A DNA stretch of 64,000 bases from Phycisphaerales bacterium (GTDB lineage: Bacteria > Planctomycetota > Phycisphaerae > Phycisphaerales > UBA1924): positions 62,001 to 126,000 of the forward strand of contig JADLFE010000030.1 in NCBI GenBank assembly GCA_020845755.1. The letters run 5' to 3'. Positions 34,701-43,215 of the stretch are shown here, in pieces (positions within the stretch are counted from its first letter, which is position 1; every line of letters begins with the position of its first letter). A program made the translations under genes and the position numbers. The notes under the pieces were generated by a model. That model did no database searches, had not been told where the DNA came from, and saw only the letters and a list, made by a program, of their open reading frames with translations.

Positions 34701-35192
34701 TTCCTGCACCACGAGGCCGCCCAGTGCGTGCGCTGCCACACGATCGGGAACATCGGCGGGACGGCCGGCCCGAATCTGTCGCTGGTCGCGTCGCGCGCCA
34801 CCCCAGAACAACTCGTCGAGTCGGTGACGGAGCCCAACGCCGTGATCGTGCAGGGGTTTGGGCAGACGTCGGCGATGCCCGAGATGACGCAGATGCTCCA
34901 GCCGTCGGACGTGCGCGACTTGGTCGCGTATCTGTCGACGCTGTACGACCCGTCGATCGGCCCGGCGGATTCGGCCAAGGCCGTGGCCAGTAGTAGCGGG
35001 CTCGGTGCGCCGATCGCATCGTCGGGCCCGTGGGCGGGGCCTTCCAAGCCGGGTCCGACCAAGGCGCCGTTCTTTGACCCTGTACTGTCGGACGATGTGA
35101 TCCCGGCACTCGGGCTGCTCGCGCTTCTGATTCCGCTGGCAATTATCGCGGGCGCGATCGCGCTGGCGAAGAAATCGGGAGGCTCGCTGTGA
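31764..35192 (+). CDS. PVC-type membrane-bound dehydrogenase/HEAT-repeat/cytochrome c protein
   Basis: The protein is 1,142 residues. A signal peptide (to about 27) is followed by a beta-propeller dehydrogenase domain (about 45-470) with DTDGDGVADFSGIFAGGFND, HDLHGLALGPDGRIYFSMGD and YGYDGRMYLSDWGGGW. HEAT-like helical repeats occupy about 480-940. A cytochrome c domain has C988-V-R-C991-H992 and the axial-Met region MPEMTQML. A C-terminal membrane helix ends the protein (PALGLLALLIPLAIIAGAIA). This domain order is a hallmark of Planctomycetota and Verrucomicrobiota, usually linked to sugar or polyol oxidation. Its stop overlaps the start of the hydroxyproline operon (GTGA). The ATG has TACACT 7 nt upstream and no Shine-Dalgarno. 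The substrate is unknown. Confidence 0.88.
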   Translation: MTTRTIRLNRRSTILASLVLFSGTAAAQDKKPEPPKHTLTQDNQSRRVDTWAKPGSMRNPVSFTIDWKGSVYVAETDRAGNAVTDTRGLGKLNAVEEDLKLKSVEDRRALINKWIAAGAFEKDFFTRTEDRVRVLRDTDGDGVADFSGIFAGGFNDALDGIGAGVLFLNGSIYYTCIPSLWKLTDTNNDFAADTRENLSTGYGIRWCFFGHDLHGLALGPDGRIYFSMGDRGYNVTTREGVNLLGPDRGGVFRCWPDGSELEVFHEALRNPQELAFDDLGELFTGDNNCDSGDAARMVHVWEGGNSGWCQDVQSLESRGPWNREFIWNLLSQHQEPARPAWATPPIDHIGAGPSGMLHYPGLGESDRYTNAIFMVDYYGSGATVHAFKPVADGATFKTSDKHAYYSGVTVTDIAYGYDGRMYLSDWGGGWEPNPNGNIFTISNTTALNDPSQADAIAQVRELFNTGFSQRAPDELMQLLAHRDQRVRLAAQYELATRGDPAAAGLAELADSKNAPFFQRLHSIWALGQIARKSPKVAASIAPLMSDADAEIRAQALRTLGDLKYDALMEYSSALSDESPRVRYYAALAVGKCKDQSGIGPLLDLLAANDNKDRAIRNAAVYALTLIGKPDDVITAAAGMPAAVRLGVVLSLRRSANIGAAAFLADEDPVVAIEAARAVYDMNIAAGLPALARMLDQPIAKDRAIEPLTRRVIEANAIVGDDAAVERLARFATDANADPAWRLLALEKLENWDKPLKRDGVWGHWIDLPARSADPLRAALARHQVAIADAASTPELKAKSDALSARIATNLSPEEMLSQLADAGRSESYRAVILEQIASGAKEQLPKAAAALLDTIDTSTPALRMRARELLAAADAAMGADKASAGANAADMHERQHAIKLLGSIDHASALVAIGELAMRLSDGKADPSVALEIYEAAMHAKATGLRAMVEKAGFSAKRPPGFSTTLLLKGGDPARGKGVFLHHEAAQCVRCHTIGNIGGTAGPNLSLVASRATPEQLVESVTEPNAVIVQGFGQTSAMPEMTQMLQPSDVRDLVAYLSTLYDPSIGPADSAKAVASSSGLGAPIASSGPWAGPSKPGPTKAPFFDPVLSDDVIPALGLLALLIPLAIIAGAIALAKKSGGSL

Positions 35193-36139
35193 GCGATCCC
35201 CGCAAAGTCCGAGTCATCGACTCGCACACCGAGGGCGAGCCCACGCGCGTCGTGATCGACGGCGGGCCTGAACTCGGTCGCGGCACGATGGCGGAAAGGC
35301 TCGCGATTTTCCGCGAGAAGTTTGACGATCTGCGCTCAGGGATCATCAACGAGCCGCGTGGCTCGGACATTCTCGTGGGCGCGATGCTCACGCCGCCGAC
35401 CACGGCGCGTGCGGTGTGCGGCGTGATCTTCTTCAACAACGTCGGGTTCCTCAACGCGTGCGGGCACGGCACGATCGGCGTGGCACGAACACTCGCCTAT
35501 CTCGGGAAGATCGGCGTGGGCTCGCACGTGATCGAGACGCCGGTGGGCGAAGTCACGATTCACCTCGATGGCGCCGGGCAGATCACCATCGACAACGTCG
35601 CCTCGCGCCGAGCGGCCAAGGGAGTCGCGGTCACGGTGCCTGGGCGCGGCACAGTGATCGGTGATGTGGCGTGGGGCGGCAACTGGTTCTTCCTCATCGG
35701 CGAGCACGGGCAGAGGCTCTCGCTCGACAACGTAGAGGAACTGACGCGGTACACATGGGATGTGCGCACGGCGCTGACGCGAGCGGGTATTCGCGGTGAT
35801 GATGGCGGGGAGATCGATCACGTCGAACTCTTCGGGGAGCCGCACAGGAGCGACGCCGACAGCCGGAATTTCGTGCTGTGCCCGGGAAAGGCGTACGACC
35901 GCTCGCCGTGCGGCACGGGGACCAGCGCGAAGATGGCGTGCCTGTTTGCCGACGGGAAACTGAAGGAAGGGCAGCCCTGGCGGCAGGAGAGCATCATCGG
36001 GAGCCTGTTCACGGGCTCGGTAAGGCGAGAGGGAGAGAAGCTGATCCCGTCGATCTCGGGCGGCGCGCATATCACCGGCGAGGCGACGCTGATCTTGGAC
36101 CCGGGGGATCCGTTCCGCTACGGTATCCGCGCGCGATGA
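35189..36139 (+). CDS. 4-hydroxyproline 2-epimerase (proline racemase family)
   Basis: The protein is 316 residues. Both catalytic cysteines are present: C91 in NACGHGTIGVAR and C241 in SPCGTGTSAKM. The Cys/Cys pair and the family motif VIDSHTEGEPTR identify a proline racemase/hydroxyproline epimerase rather than a Cys/Thr dehydratase. It should convert trans-4-hydroxy-L-proline to cis-4-hydroxy-D-proline. Operon context (FAD dehydrogenase and deaminase downstream) supports hydroxyproline over proline. The GTG start has GGAGG 6 nt before it and overlaps the cytochrome stop. The stop overlaps the next start (ATGA). Confidence 0.88.
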   Translation: MSDPRKVRVIDSHTEGEPTRVVIDGGPELGRGTMAERLAIFREKFDDLRSGIINEPRGSDILVGAMLTPPTTARAVCGVIFFNNVGFLNACGHGTIGVARTLAYLGKIGVGSHVIETPVGEVTIHLDGAGQITIDNVASRRAAKGVAVTVPGRGTVIGDVAWGGNWFFLIGEHGQRLSLDNVEELTRYTWDVRTALTRAGIRGDDGGEIDHVELFGEPHRSDADSRNFVLCPGKAYDRSPCGTGTSAKMACLFADGKLKEGQPWRQESIIGSLFTGSVRREGEKLIPSISGGAHITGEATLILDPGDPFRYGIRAR

Positions 36140-37260
36140 GCACGAAGTTTGACGCGATCGTGATCGGCCTTGGAATCGTGGGGTGTTCGTGCGCCTGGGC
36201 GCTCTCGCGCCGGGGCCTGCGCGTGCTGGCGGTGGGCGATGCGCCGATCGGCGGCGGAGCGACGGCGGCGGGCATGGGGCACGTCGCGATCATGGACGAT
36301 TCCGAGGCGCAGTTCCGCTTAACGGCGCGATCGGCCGAACTGTGGATGGAACTGCGGGACGAACTGCCGCCCGAGGCTGCTGTGGATTACTGCGGCACGC
36401 TGTGGATCGCGGCCGACGAGGAGGAACTGAACGCGGCCAAGGGCAAGCATGCGTTCTATCAGAAGCGCGGCGTGCGAACCGAGGTGCTGGACGAGCAGTC
36501 GATCGCCGAGGCCGAGCCGAACCTGCGATCGGGGCTGGCGGGCGGGCTGCGGATCATTGACGACTCGATCGTGTATCCGCCGGTTGTGTGCGAGTGGATG
36601 CTGAAGGAGGTGTCACGGCGCGGCGGGGCGGTGAAGTTCGCGCACGTGACGAGCGCGACGCGCACGCAGGTCTGGCTGGGCGATGGAGAGATGCTCAACG
36701 CTGGAGTCGTCGTGCTGGCGGGCGGCGATATTTCGGCGAAGTTGTGCGGATGGCTCCCGGTGCGCCCGAGGAAAGGGCACCTGGTCATCACGGACCGCTA
36801 TCCCGGCTTCTGCAGGCACGAACTGGTTGAGCTTGGCTACCTGAAGAACGCGCACTCGCACGCGACGGAGTCGGTTGCGTTCAATCTCCAGCCGAGGCCG
36901 ACCGGGCAGATGCTGCTCGGCTCGTCGCGGCAGTACGGCGTGGAGCACGCGGAGGTCGAGGCGAGGATGGTGGCGTGGGTGATCGAGCGGGCGAAGCTGT
37001 ACATGCCACGGATCGGGTCGCTGCGCGTGGTGCGGGCGTGGACGGGGTTCCGGGCGGCGACACCGGATTCCCTGCCGATCATCGGCGGGCGGGATGGAGT
37101 TGATGAGCCGGTGATGGCGACGGGGCACGAGGGACTGGGGCTCACCACGTCGCTGGGAACAGCGGAGTTGATCGCGTCGATCCTGACGGGCGCACGGACG
37201 ACGCTGGACGCGGCGGCGTATTCGGCCTCGCGCGACTTTGGAGGTCACGGTGGACACTAG
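36136..37260 (+). CDS. D-hydroxyproline dehydrogenase, FAD-dependent oxidoreductase (beta) subunit
   Basis: The protein is 374 residues in the D-amino-acid oxidase/DadA-like FAD family. The dinucleotide fold at the N-terminus is DAIVIGLGIVGCSCAWALSR, and the FAD-contacting C-terminal motif is AWTGFRAATPDSLPIIGG then ATGHEGLGLTTSLGTAELIA. It likely oxidises cis-4-hydroxy-D-proline to 1-pyrroline-4-hydroxy-2-carboxylate and passes electrons through the Fe-S partners. The start overlaps the epimerase stop (ATGA). Assignment rests on the gene order, which matches known LhpBEF-type and HcnABC-like complexes. Confidence 0.83.
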   Translation: MSTKFDAIVIGLGIVGCSCAWALSRRGLRVLAVGDAPIGGGATAAGMGHVAIMDDSEAQFRLTARSAELWMELRDELPPEAAVDYCGTLWIAADEEELNAAKGKHAFYQKRGVRTEVLDEQSIAEAEPNLRSGLAGGLRIIDDSIVYPPVVCEWMLKEVSRRGGAVKFAHVTSATRTQVWLGDGEMLNAGVVVLAGGDISAKLCGWLPVRPRKGHLVITDRYPGFCRHELVELGYLKNAHSHATESVAFNLQPRPTGQMLLGSSRQYGVEHAEVEARMVAWVIERAKLYMPRIGSLRVVRAWTGFRAATPDSLPIIGGRDGVDEPVMATGHEGLGLTTSLGTAELIASILTGARTTLDAAAYSASRDFGGHGGH

Positions 37261-37513
37261 GGCGCGCGAGGTGATCGAGGTGTTCGTCGACGGACGATCC
37301 GTGCGGGTCGCGCCGGGCGTGAGCGTTGCGGCGGCGGTGTTGAACGCGGGGAAAGCGTGCCGATCGTCGGTGACGGGAGAGCGGCGTGCGGCGCTGTGCG
37401 GCATGGGGATCTGCTTTGAGTGCCGCGTGGAGATCGACGGGGTGTTGCACGAGCGATCGTGCATGATCGAAGCGAGCGAGGGGATGCGAGTGAGAACGGT
37501 CGATGCGGGCTGA
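37250..37513 (+). CDS. D-hydroxyproline dehydrogenase, small [2Fe-2S] ferredoxin-like subunit
   Basis: The protein is 87 residues. The cysteine pattern CGMGICFEC with another Cys after HERS and an upstream KACRSS matches the short [2Fe-2S] subunit of heterotrimeric D-hydroxyproline/sarcosine-type dehydrogenases (HcnA-like). The start is GTG 37250 with GGAGG 5 nt before it, overlapping the end of the previous gene. TTG 37238 is possible but has no Shine-Dalgarno. Confidence 0.83.
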   Translation: MDTRAREVIEVFVDGRSVRVAPGVSVAAAVLNAGKACRSSVTGERRAALCGMGICFECRVEIDGVLHERSCMIEASEGMRVRTVDAG

Positions 37514-38840
37514 ACGGGCTCAGATCGCGGTGGTTGGCGCGGGGCCGGCGGGGATCGCGGCGGCGGTGGCGGCGCGCTCGTGCGGTGCTCAGGTTCTGTT
37601 GCTGGACGACAACCCGGATGTGGGCGGGCAGGTGTGGCGGCGCGTGCAGAGCGGGGCGGCGGGCGGGTGGCGCGAGCGCGTGAAGCAGAGCGGCGCGGAG
37701 ATTCGCAGCGGCGTGACGGTGTTTGACGCGGCGAGGATCGGTGGGCGCGTTCTACTGCGGTGCGAGAGCGCGGCGGGCGCGCGCGTGATTGACGCGGAGC
37801 GCGTGGTGCTGGCGACCGGGGCGCGTGAGTTGTTCCTGCCGTTCCCGGGCTGGACGCTTCCGGGCGTGTTTGGTGTCGGCGGGTTGCAGGCGCTGGTCAA
37901 GAACGGATTGGATGTGCGGGGCAAGCGGATCGTGGTGGGCGGCAGCGGGCCGCTGCTGCTCGCGGTGGCGGCGTATCTGAGCGAGCGGGGCGCGAAGATT
38001 GAGTTGATCGCGGAGCAGGCGGAGAAGTCGCGGATGCTCGGCTTTGCGGGCGCGATGGTGCGACAGCCTGGGAAGATATGGCAGGGCGCGAAGTTGCGTG
38101 CATCGATCATCGATGTTGAGTATCGATTCGGGGCGTGGATCGCCGAGGCGCGGGGCGATGATCGCGTGCGACAGGCCGTGATGAACGACGGACGGGTCAT
38201 CGAGGTTGATGCGATTGCGTGCGGGTATGGGCTGGTGGGAAATACGCAACTGGCGCAGGTGGTGGGTGCCGATGTCGTGCACCAGGCGTCGGCCAAGGGG
38301 AAAGACAGCCGCGACGGGAAGAGCCAGAAGCGCACGGACCTGAGTACGGGCGTGTCGTATGGGCGGGTTGTTGTTGACGATGTGATGCGGACGAGCGTCG
38401 AAGGTGTGCTGTGCGCGGGCGAGCCACTGGGGATCGGCGGCGTGGAGACGTCGCTGGTTGAAGGGACGATGGCGGGGTACACGGCGGCGAGCCGCGATGA
38501 CCTGGCGCGGGGCCTGATCCCGCGGCGGCGGCGCGAGCGAGCGTTTGCGGAGGCGCTGGAGCGGGCGTTTGCGCTGCGGGAGGACGTGCTGTGTTTGGCG
38601 CGGCCCGAGACGATCGTGTGCCGCTGCGAGGACGTGACGATGGCGAGGATCGCGGCATGCGATCACTGGCGCGGGGCGAAGTTGCTCACGCGGTGCGGGA
38701 TGGGTCCGTGCCAGGGTCGGGTGTGCGGGGCGGCGGTTGAAGCGATGATGGGTTGGGCGGTGCGAGATGTTCGCCCGCCGGTGTTTCCTGTGAGCATGAA
38801 CGCGCTGGCGGCGACAGGCGGCGCGACGGAGGCCGAATGA
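37503..38840 (+). CDS. D-hydroxyproline dehydrogenase, alpha subunit (FAD/NAD(P)-binding, BFD-type [2Fe-2S])
   Basis: The protein is 445 residues. The N-terminal Rossmann fold is AQIAVVGAGPAGIAAAVAAR. A second nucleotide-binding fold is RIVVGGSGPLLLAVAAYLSE, and ARELFLPFPGWTLPGVFGVG is typical of the sarcosine oxidase alpha/HcnB group. The C-terminal BFD-like cluster has CRCEDV and CGMGPCQGRVC. It carries electrons from the beta subunit to an acceptor. The ATG overlaps the previous gene by 11 nt, and the stop overlaps the next start by ATGA. Codons are strikingly G-rich compared with genes left of 33 kb. Confidence 0.85.
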   Translation: MRAERAQIAVVGAGPAGIAAAVAARSCGAQVLLLDDNPDVGGQVWRRVQSGAAGGWRERVKQSGAEIRSGVTVFDAARIGGRVLLRCESAAGARVIDAERVVLATGARELFLPFPGWTLPGVFGVGGLQALVKNGLDVRGKRIVVGGSGPLLLAVAAYLSERGAKIELIAEQAEKSRMLGFAGAMVRQPGKIWQGAKLRASIIDVEYRFGAWIAEARGDDRVRQAVMNDGRVIEVDAIACGYGLVGNTQLAQVVGADVVHQASAKGKDSRDGKSQKRTDLSTGVSYGRVVVDDVMRTSVEGVLCAGEPLGIGGVETSLVEGTMAGYTAASRDDLARGLIPRRRRERAFAEALERAFALREDVLCLARPETIVCRCEDVTMARIAACDHWRGAKLLTRCGMGPCQGRVCGAAVEAMMGWAVRDVRPPVFPVSMNALAATGGATEAE

Positions 38841-39733
38841 ACCGGAACGACTGGCACGGCGTGATCCCCGCGGCGACGACTGCATTTCATCATGATCTGT
38901 CGATTGATTTCGAGTTCCTTGCGACGCACGTGGCGTGGATGATGGATGCGGGCTGCCGCGGCGTAGTGGCGCCGGGGTCGCTGGGCGAGGGGGCGACATT
39001 GTCGCACGAGGAGAAGGTGCAACTCTGGAAGACGTGCGCCAAGGCGGTCGCGGGTCGCGGGCACGCGATCGCGGCGATCGCGTCGGCGAGCACGGCGGAG
39101 GCGGTGCGGCTTGCCCGGGAGGCCAAGGACGCTGGGTGCGTGGGGCTGATGGTCCTGCCGCCTTATGTGTACAAGGGGACGTGGCGCGAGACGCGGACGC
39201 ACTTTGCCGCGATTCTGCGCGCGACGGACCTGTCGTGCATGCTCTACAACAACCCGATCGCGTATGGAACGGACGTGTTGCCCGAGCAGGTCGCGGACCT
39301 GGCTCGCGAGTTCGGCAACCTGCACGCGGTGAAGGAATCGAGCGCGGACGTTCGGCGGATCACGGCGATCAAGGCGCTCCTGGGCGAGCGGCTGGCGATC
39401 TTTGTCGGCGTTGACGACCTGATCGTCGAGGGTATCGCGGCGGGCGCGACGGGGTGGATCGCGGGGCTGGTCAATGCGATGCCGAAGGAGTCGGTGAGGT
39501 TGTTTGATCTGGCTATGAAGGGCGAGAAAGAGAAGGCGGCGGAGTTGTACCGCTGGTTCCTGCCGCTGCTTCGGATGGATGTGGTCAATGACTTTGTGCA
39601 GCTCATCAAACTGGTGCAGGAGCGCGTTGGGATGGGATCGGCGCGTGTGCGTCCGCCGCGGATGGAATTGACGGGTGAGGCGCTGGCTGCGGCGGAAAAG
39701 ACGATTGCCGAGGCGCTGAAGACAAGGCGCTAA
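38837..39733 (+). CDS. 1-Pyrroline-4-hydroxy-2-carboxylate deaminase (DHDPS family)
   Basis: The protein is 298 residues with the dihydrodipicolinate-synthase/NAL fold. Schiff-base lysine is K166 (HAVKESSAD) and the catalytic tyrosine is Y137 (YNNP motif). Final-step context of the operon indicates the hydroxyproline pathway deaminase, yielding 2-oxoglutarate semialdehyde. The dehydrogenase that would oxidise this product is not in the window. It could alternatively act on another 2-keto acid. ATG has GGAGG 4 nt before it and overlaps the previous stop (ATGA). Confidence 0.82.
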   Translation: MNRNDWHGVIPAATTAFHHDLSIDFEFLATHVAWMMDAGCRGVVAPGSLGEGATLSHEEKVQLWKTCAKAVAGRGHAIAAIASASTAEAVRLAREAKDAGCVGLMVLPPYVYKGTWRETRTHFAAILRATDLSCMLYNNPIAYGTDVLPEQVADLAREFGNLHAVKESSADVRRITAIKALLGERLAIFVGVDDLIVEGIAAGATGWIAGLVNAMPKESVRLFDLAMKGEKEKAAELYRWFLPLLRMDVVNDFVQLIKLVQERVGMGSARVRPPRMELTGEALAAAEKTIAEALKTRR

Positions 39734-39772
39734 AGCGTTACCAGAGCAGGCGCACGCCGTGAATGCGCCGCG

Positions 39773-40543
39773 TCATTCCTCCGGGCTTGGCGGCGCATTG
39801 CGAAGTTCGTAGGCCGCGAGCACGGCGGGCTTGAGCACGCGGGTCCAGAGTTCGTAGCCCTTGGCGTTGATGTGCAGGCCATCGGACTCAAAGAGCGATG
39901 GATCGGGTGTACCGCCCGCGGTGAGTGTTGGAGTGACTGTGTCGACGTAGATCGCGCCGGGCGTGCGGGAGCAGTACTCACGGACGAGCGAGTTGGCACG
40001 CTGCATCGCGGGCCAGTTGCTCCAGCGGGCGATGCTCGCCTTGATGGGGATGTAGATCACGCGGACGTTCGGCCAGTGCGAGCGGCAGCGCTGGTCGAAG
40101 TCGATAAAGCCATCGGCGGCTGATTGCGAATCGGTGTTGTCGGTACCGAGGTCGTTGTCGCCGCAGTAGTAGACGATGACGCTGGGTTGGTAGGGCGTGA
40201 CGATTCGATCGAAGACGCTGAGGACTTCGCGGGTCTTTGAGCCTCCGAAGCCGCGGTTGAGCACGGGGAGCGGGCTCATGTCGGCGCCGAGGGACTTCCA
40301 GAACTTGATGCTCGAGCTTCCGATGAAGAGAACATGGCCCGGCGCGGGCGGCGAAGCGCGATCGGCGGCTTCGAACGCGCGAATCTCGGGCTCGTACCAG
40401 GGGACGGGAGACTGGGTAGACGTTGGTGGGGCGAGGGCGGATGGCTCTTTGGGCGGGGGCGAAGACGAGCAAGCCACCGTCATGAGGACGGCGAGGAACG
40501 CGGTGAGAGAAACGAAAACTCGCGAAGTGGCTCGTGCGATCAT
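39773..40543 (-). CDS. SGNH/GDSL-family hydrolase, lipoprotein
   Basis: The protein is 256 residues. The signal peptide ends in a lipobox (AVLMTVACSSS). The SGNH blocks are visible: VLFIGSSSIKFW (nucleophile Ser), RGFGGSKTREV (Gly), YYCGDNDLG (Asn) and the catalytic DGLHINAKGYELW (Asp/His). The family deacylates or hydrolyses esters, often of polysaccharides. It should be an outer- or inner-membrane-bound lipoprotein processed by LspA. It lies downstream of the fucose-isomerase-like gene on the same strand, so they may be co-transcribed. Substrate unknown. Confidence 0.82.
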   Translation of the reverse strand: MIARATSRVFVSLTAFLAVLMTVACSSSPPPKEPSALAPPTSTQSPVPWYEPEIRAFEAADRASPPAPGHVLFIGSSSIKFWKSLGADMSPLPVLNRGFGGSKTREVLSVFDRIVTPYQPSVIVYYCGDNDLGTDNTDSQSAADGFIDFDQRCRSHWPNVRVIYIPIKASIARWSNWPAMQRANSLVREYCSRTPGAIYVDTVTPTLTAGGTPDPSLFESDGLHINAKGYELWTRVLKPAVLAAYELRNAPPSPEE

Positions 40544-40586
40544 GAGGTGAGGCTCGCGCGGGAGGTGATCATGGCACGGAGGTTCA

Positions 40587-42221
40587 TTACTTCGTCGCCC
40601 ACGGCCTGTTGGCCGCTCTCGTGCCGCAGAACGTGACATTGATGCCCAGCGACTGCGCCATGGCGGCCTTGGTATACGCGCAGGCATCGGCGTCGGCGGC
40701 GGAGTTCGCGTAGGCGACCTGGATGTGGTTGGCGCTGTGGCGGCCCATCATCTGGTCGCGGGTGATGCCGTAGAGCACCGCGTGCATGATCGGCCACTGC
40801 GGCGTGGTGGAGTCCCAGCGGCGCTGGGTTTCCGCGAGGGGCAATTCGATCGCCTTGGCGCGCCCGATGTCCATGTGGAGGCGGTTGTTCTGCACGAAGA
40901 TGCGCGACCAGACGATCTCGCCGGGCTTGCTGATGCCCTTGATCGTGCTGCCGCCGAGGCGGAAGTACATGGGCGGCTGGCGTTCGCCGGTGGCGTCGGC
41001 CCATCCCTTGGCGAAGTGCGACGCGGGCACGGCCCCCGAAATCTCGAAGACCCAGACATAATCGTCGGTTGTGCCGGATTGGTCGCGATCGCCCCAGCGA
41101 AGGTCGTGCAGCGTGTTTTCGACGGGCTGATTGAGGGCACTATGGACGTGATTGGTCATGAGGCCGTCGAGCCCGGCGCACTCGTCGACCTCGTTGAAGT
41201 GGGTGAGGGGTTTGCCCTCGCAGATGACTTTGCCGGTGCGGAGTGAGCGGACAGGCGGGCGGACGGAGTCGTTGAGCGCGCCCTCGACAAGATCGGAGGC
41301 TGGCAGGCAGTCTTTCAGGCCCTGCTGGTACTGGATGCCGATCGCGTCGCAGCCGAACTCGTCGGCGATGCGCAGGGCGGCGATGTACATGCGGCACTGG
41401 GTGAGGACCTGTTCCTCGGTGAGATCGGTTTCGGAGTTCGGGCCGAAGTTGAAGCGCATGCCCTTCTTGACGAACCAGTCGTAGACGGCGCGGGCTTCGG
41501 AGTCGGGGACCTGCATGGAGGCGGCATAAAGCGCCGACTGGCTCAGGCGTTCCTTGAAGACGCCGAGTGGTGCGAGGAGTTCGTCGGGGATGATGGCGTT
41601 GTACATGCCCATGCATCCCTCGTCGAAGACGCCGAGGATTGCTTTGTTCGAACGGAGCGTGGCCGCGAGTTTGTCTCCGAGTTTGCCGAACTTGGCGGGG
41701 AGTGCGATACGGGAGATAGGAGCCACGTGGGCGGCGCGGTGAGTGACGCGGCCGGTGCGCAGCCACGCGGAGAGATTGCGGTTGAACCAGTCGTCGGTGA
41801 ACGACTCGCTCCACAGGGTTGAGAATGCAACGCCGGCCTTCTTCAGCGAGCCGTTGAGGTTGAGCATGCCGACCAGGCCGGGCCACTGGCCGGACCAGTT
41901 GGCAACGGTGAGGATCGGGCCCTGGTGGAAGATCAGGCCCGGCAGGACGTGCTGGGAATACTGCCAGACGGCCTCGGCGACGATGAGCGGGGCGTTGGGG
42001 TCGATGGACTTGAAGAGGTCGATGCCCTCGCGCTGCGAGGCGATGAAGCCGTGTCCTCGGGCGGCGTCGATGGGGTGCGCGCGGACGAGCGTGCGGCCAT
42101 GGCGGTCGACGGCGGCGGCGATGGCCTGCTCCATCTGGAGTTGGGCGGGCCAGCAGACGCGATTAGCGGACTCACGGAGGTCGCCGCTGGCGACAAGGAG
42201 AACGTGGGGTGTGCGGGCCAT
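40587..42221 (-). CDS. L-fucose/L-arabinose isomerase family protein
   Basis: The protein is 544 residues. The N-terminus ([20 protein letters not shown]) and the middle segment ([40 protein letters not shown]) fit the FucI/AraA C-terminal-like fold, with acidic residues for the divalent metal and a [13 protein letters not shown] segment. FGRIRL-type sugars cannot be assigned by sequence. It would interconvert an aldose and a ketose. AAGGAAC lies 7 nt before the ATG. It is divergent from a DeoR-type regulator that probably controls it, and the SGNH hydrolase follows. Confidence 0.72.
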   Translation of the reverse strand: MARTPHVLLVASGDLRESANRVCWPAQLQMEQAIAAAVDRHGRTLVRAHPIDAARGHGFIASQREGIDLFKSIDPNAPLIVAEAVWQYSQHVLPGLIFHQGPILTVANWSGQWPGLVGMLNLNGSLKKAGVAFSTLWSESFTDDWFNRNLSAWLRTGRVTHRAAHVAPISRIALPAKFGKLGDKLAATLRSNKAILGVFDEGCMGMYNAIIPDELLAPLGVFKERLSQSALYAASMQVPDSEARAVYDWFVKKGMRFNFGPNSETDLTEEQVLTQCRMYIAALRIADEFGCDAIGIQYQQGLKDCLPASDLVEGALNDSVRPPVRSLRTGKVICEGKPLTHFNEVDECAGLDGLMTNHVHSALNQPVENTLHDLRWGDRDQSGTTDDYVWVFEISGAVPASHFAKGWADATGERQPPMYFRLGGSTIKGISKPGEIVWSRIFVQNNRLHMDIGRAKAIELPLAETQRRWDSTTPQWPIMHAVLYGITRDQMMGRHSANHIQVAYANSAADADACAYTKAAMAQSLGINVTFCGTRAANRPWATK

Positions 42222-42396
42222 CGGGCGTTCCTTGGCGATCTACGCCGTTTGCAGGTCGGAGGCGAAAAGCGCGGAAGGGTACACGCAGAAGTGGTTGTCG
42301 GGTGGAACCCTGAGGATCAATCTGCGAAAAACCTGTACCCGTGTCTGTTATTGCCATAGAATCACAGAAGTCCGGGTTCAATGTTGACGGCATTGT

Positions 42397-42419
42397 GGCA
42401 TCCAAGACGCACGGATGCC
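42397..42419. promoter_or_regulatory. Inverted repeat before the DeoR gene, next to its Shine-Dalgarno
   Basis: GGCATCC (42397-42403) and GGATGCC (42413-42419) with a 9-nt spacer, ending two nt before GGAGG (42421-42425). It could be an operator for autoregulation or an RNA hairpin that partly hides the Shine-Dalgarno. Confidence 0.45.
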
Positions 42420-42430
42420 GGGAGGCTTGG

Positions 42431-43201
42431 ATGCTCGCTGCTGAACGTCATCAGGCAATTGTGACACGCGTGTTGGAACGGGGCGCGGTGCGGGTTGCGC
42501 AGTTGGCGCGCGAGTTTGCCGTCACCGAGGAAACGATCCGCCGCGATCTTGAGAAGTTGGACGGCGAGGGCAAACTGCGTCGCACGCACGGCGGCGCGGT
42601 GCCGCTCGGTGATGATCGGCACGAGACGCCGCTGGAGATTCGCGAGGCGGTGCAGACGCTGGAGAAGCGAGCGATCGCGCACGTGGCGGCGCGGCACATC
42701 ATCGAGGGGGACGTGATCGCGTTGGACGCGAGTTCCACCGCACAGGCCGTGGCGCGCGATCTCCCGAACATCGCGGTGACGGTGGTAACGAACTCGATCG
42801 CGGTGGCGTCGTCGCTGATGGACCGCGGTCGTGTGCGGGTGTTCCTGTGCGGCGGGATGATGGACGGGCCTTCGCGTTCGATGGTGGGCCCGGTCGCTGA
42901 GCAGTTCCTGGCGAAGTTCAACATCAAGAAGGCGTTTGTGTCGTGCCAGGGGCTCGACCTGGAGCGAGGTCTGTCTGTGACGGCGGACGAGCACGCGTCG
43001 ATCAAGCGACGGATGATGGATCTTGCGGAGAAGGTGTACGTCGTCGTCGACAGCAGCAAGTTCGGCGTGAAGGCGGTGGAGTTCTTCGGCGAGATCAACG
43101 AGGTCGACGTGGTTATCGTCGACGACGGCGTCGAGAAGGTCGCGGTGGACGCGCTGAAGACGATGGGTGTCGAGGTCGAGGTGGCCGCGGTAGCGCGCTA
43201 G
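42431..43201 (+). CDS. DeoR/GlpR-family transcriptional regulator
   Basis: The protein is 256 residues. The N-terminal winged HTH (about 1-58: AERHQAIVTRVLERGAVRVA, LAREFAVTEETIRRDLEKLD, GKLRRTHGGAVPL) is the DeoR signature. The C-terminal sugar-phosphate-sensor domain has VIALDASSTAQAVARDLP, VVTNSIAVASSLM, FLCGGMMDG and VVVDSSKFGVKAVEF. The start is ATG 42431, preceded by GGAGG with a 5-nt spacer; the upstream ATG at 42341 adds residues that do not fit the HTH. It is divergent from the fucose-isomerase-like gene, its likely target. Confidence 0.88.
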   Translation: MLAAERHQAIVTRVLERGAVRVAQLAREFAVTEETIRRDLEKLDGEGKLRRTHGGAVPLGDDRHETPLEIREAVQTLEKRAIAHVAARHIIEGDVIALDASSTAQAVARDLPNIAVTVVTNSIAVASSLMDRGRVRVFLCGGMMDGPSRSMVGPVAEQFLAKFNIKKAFVSCQGLDLERGLSVTADEHASIKRRMMDLAEKVYVVVDSSKFGVKAVEFFGEINEVDVVIVDDGVEKVAVDALKTMGVEVEVAAVAR

Positions 43202-43215
43202 GAACATCGGGCGCA

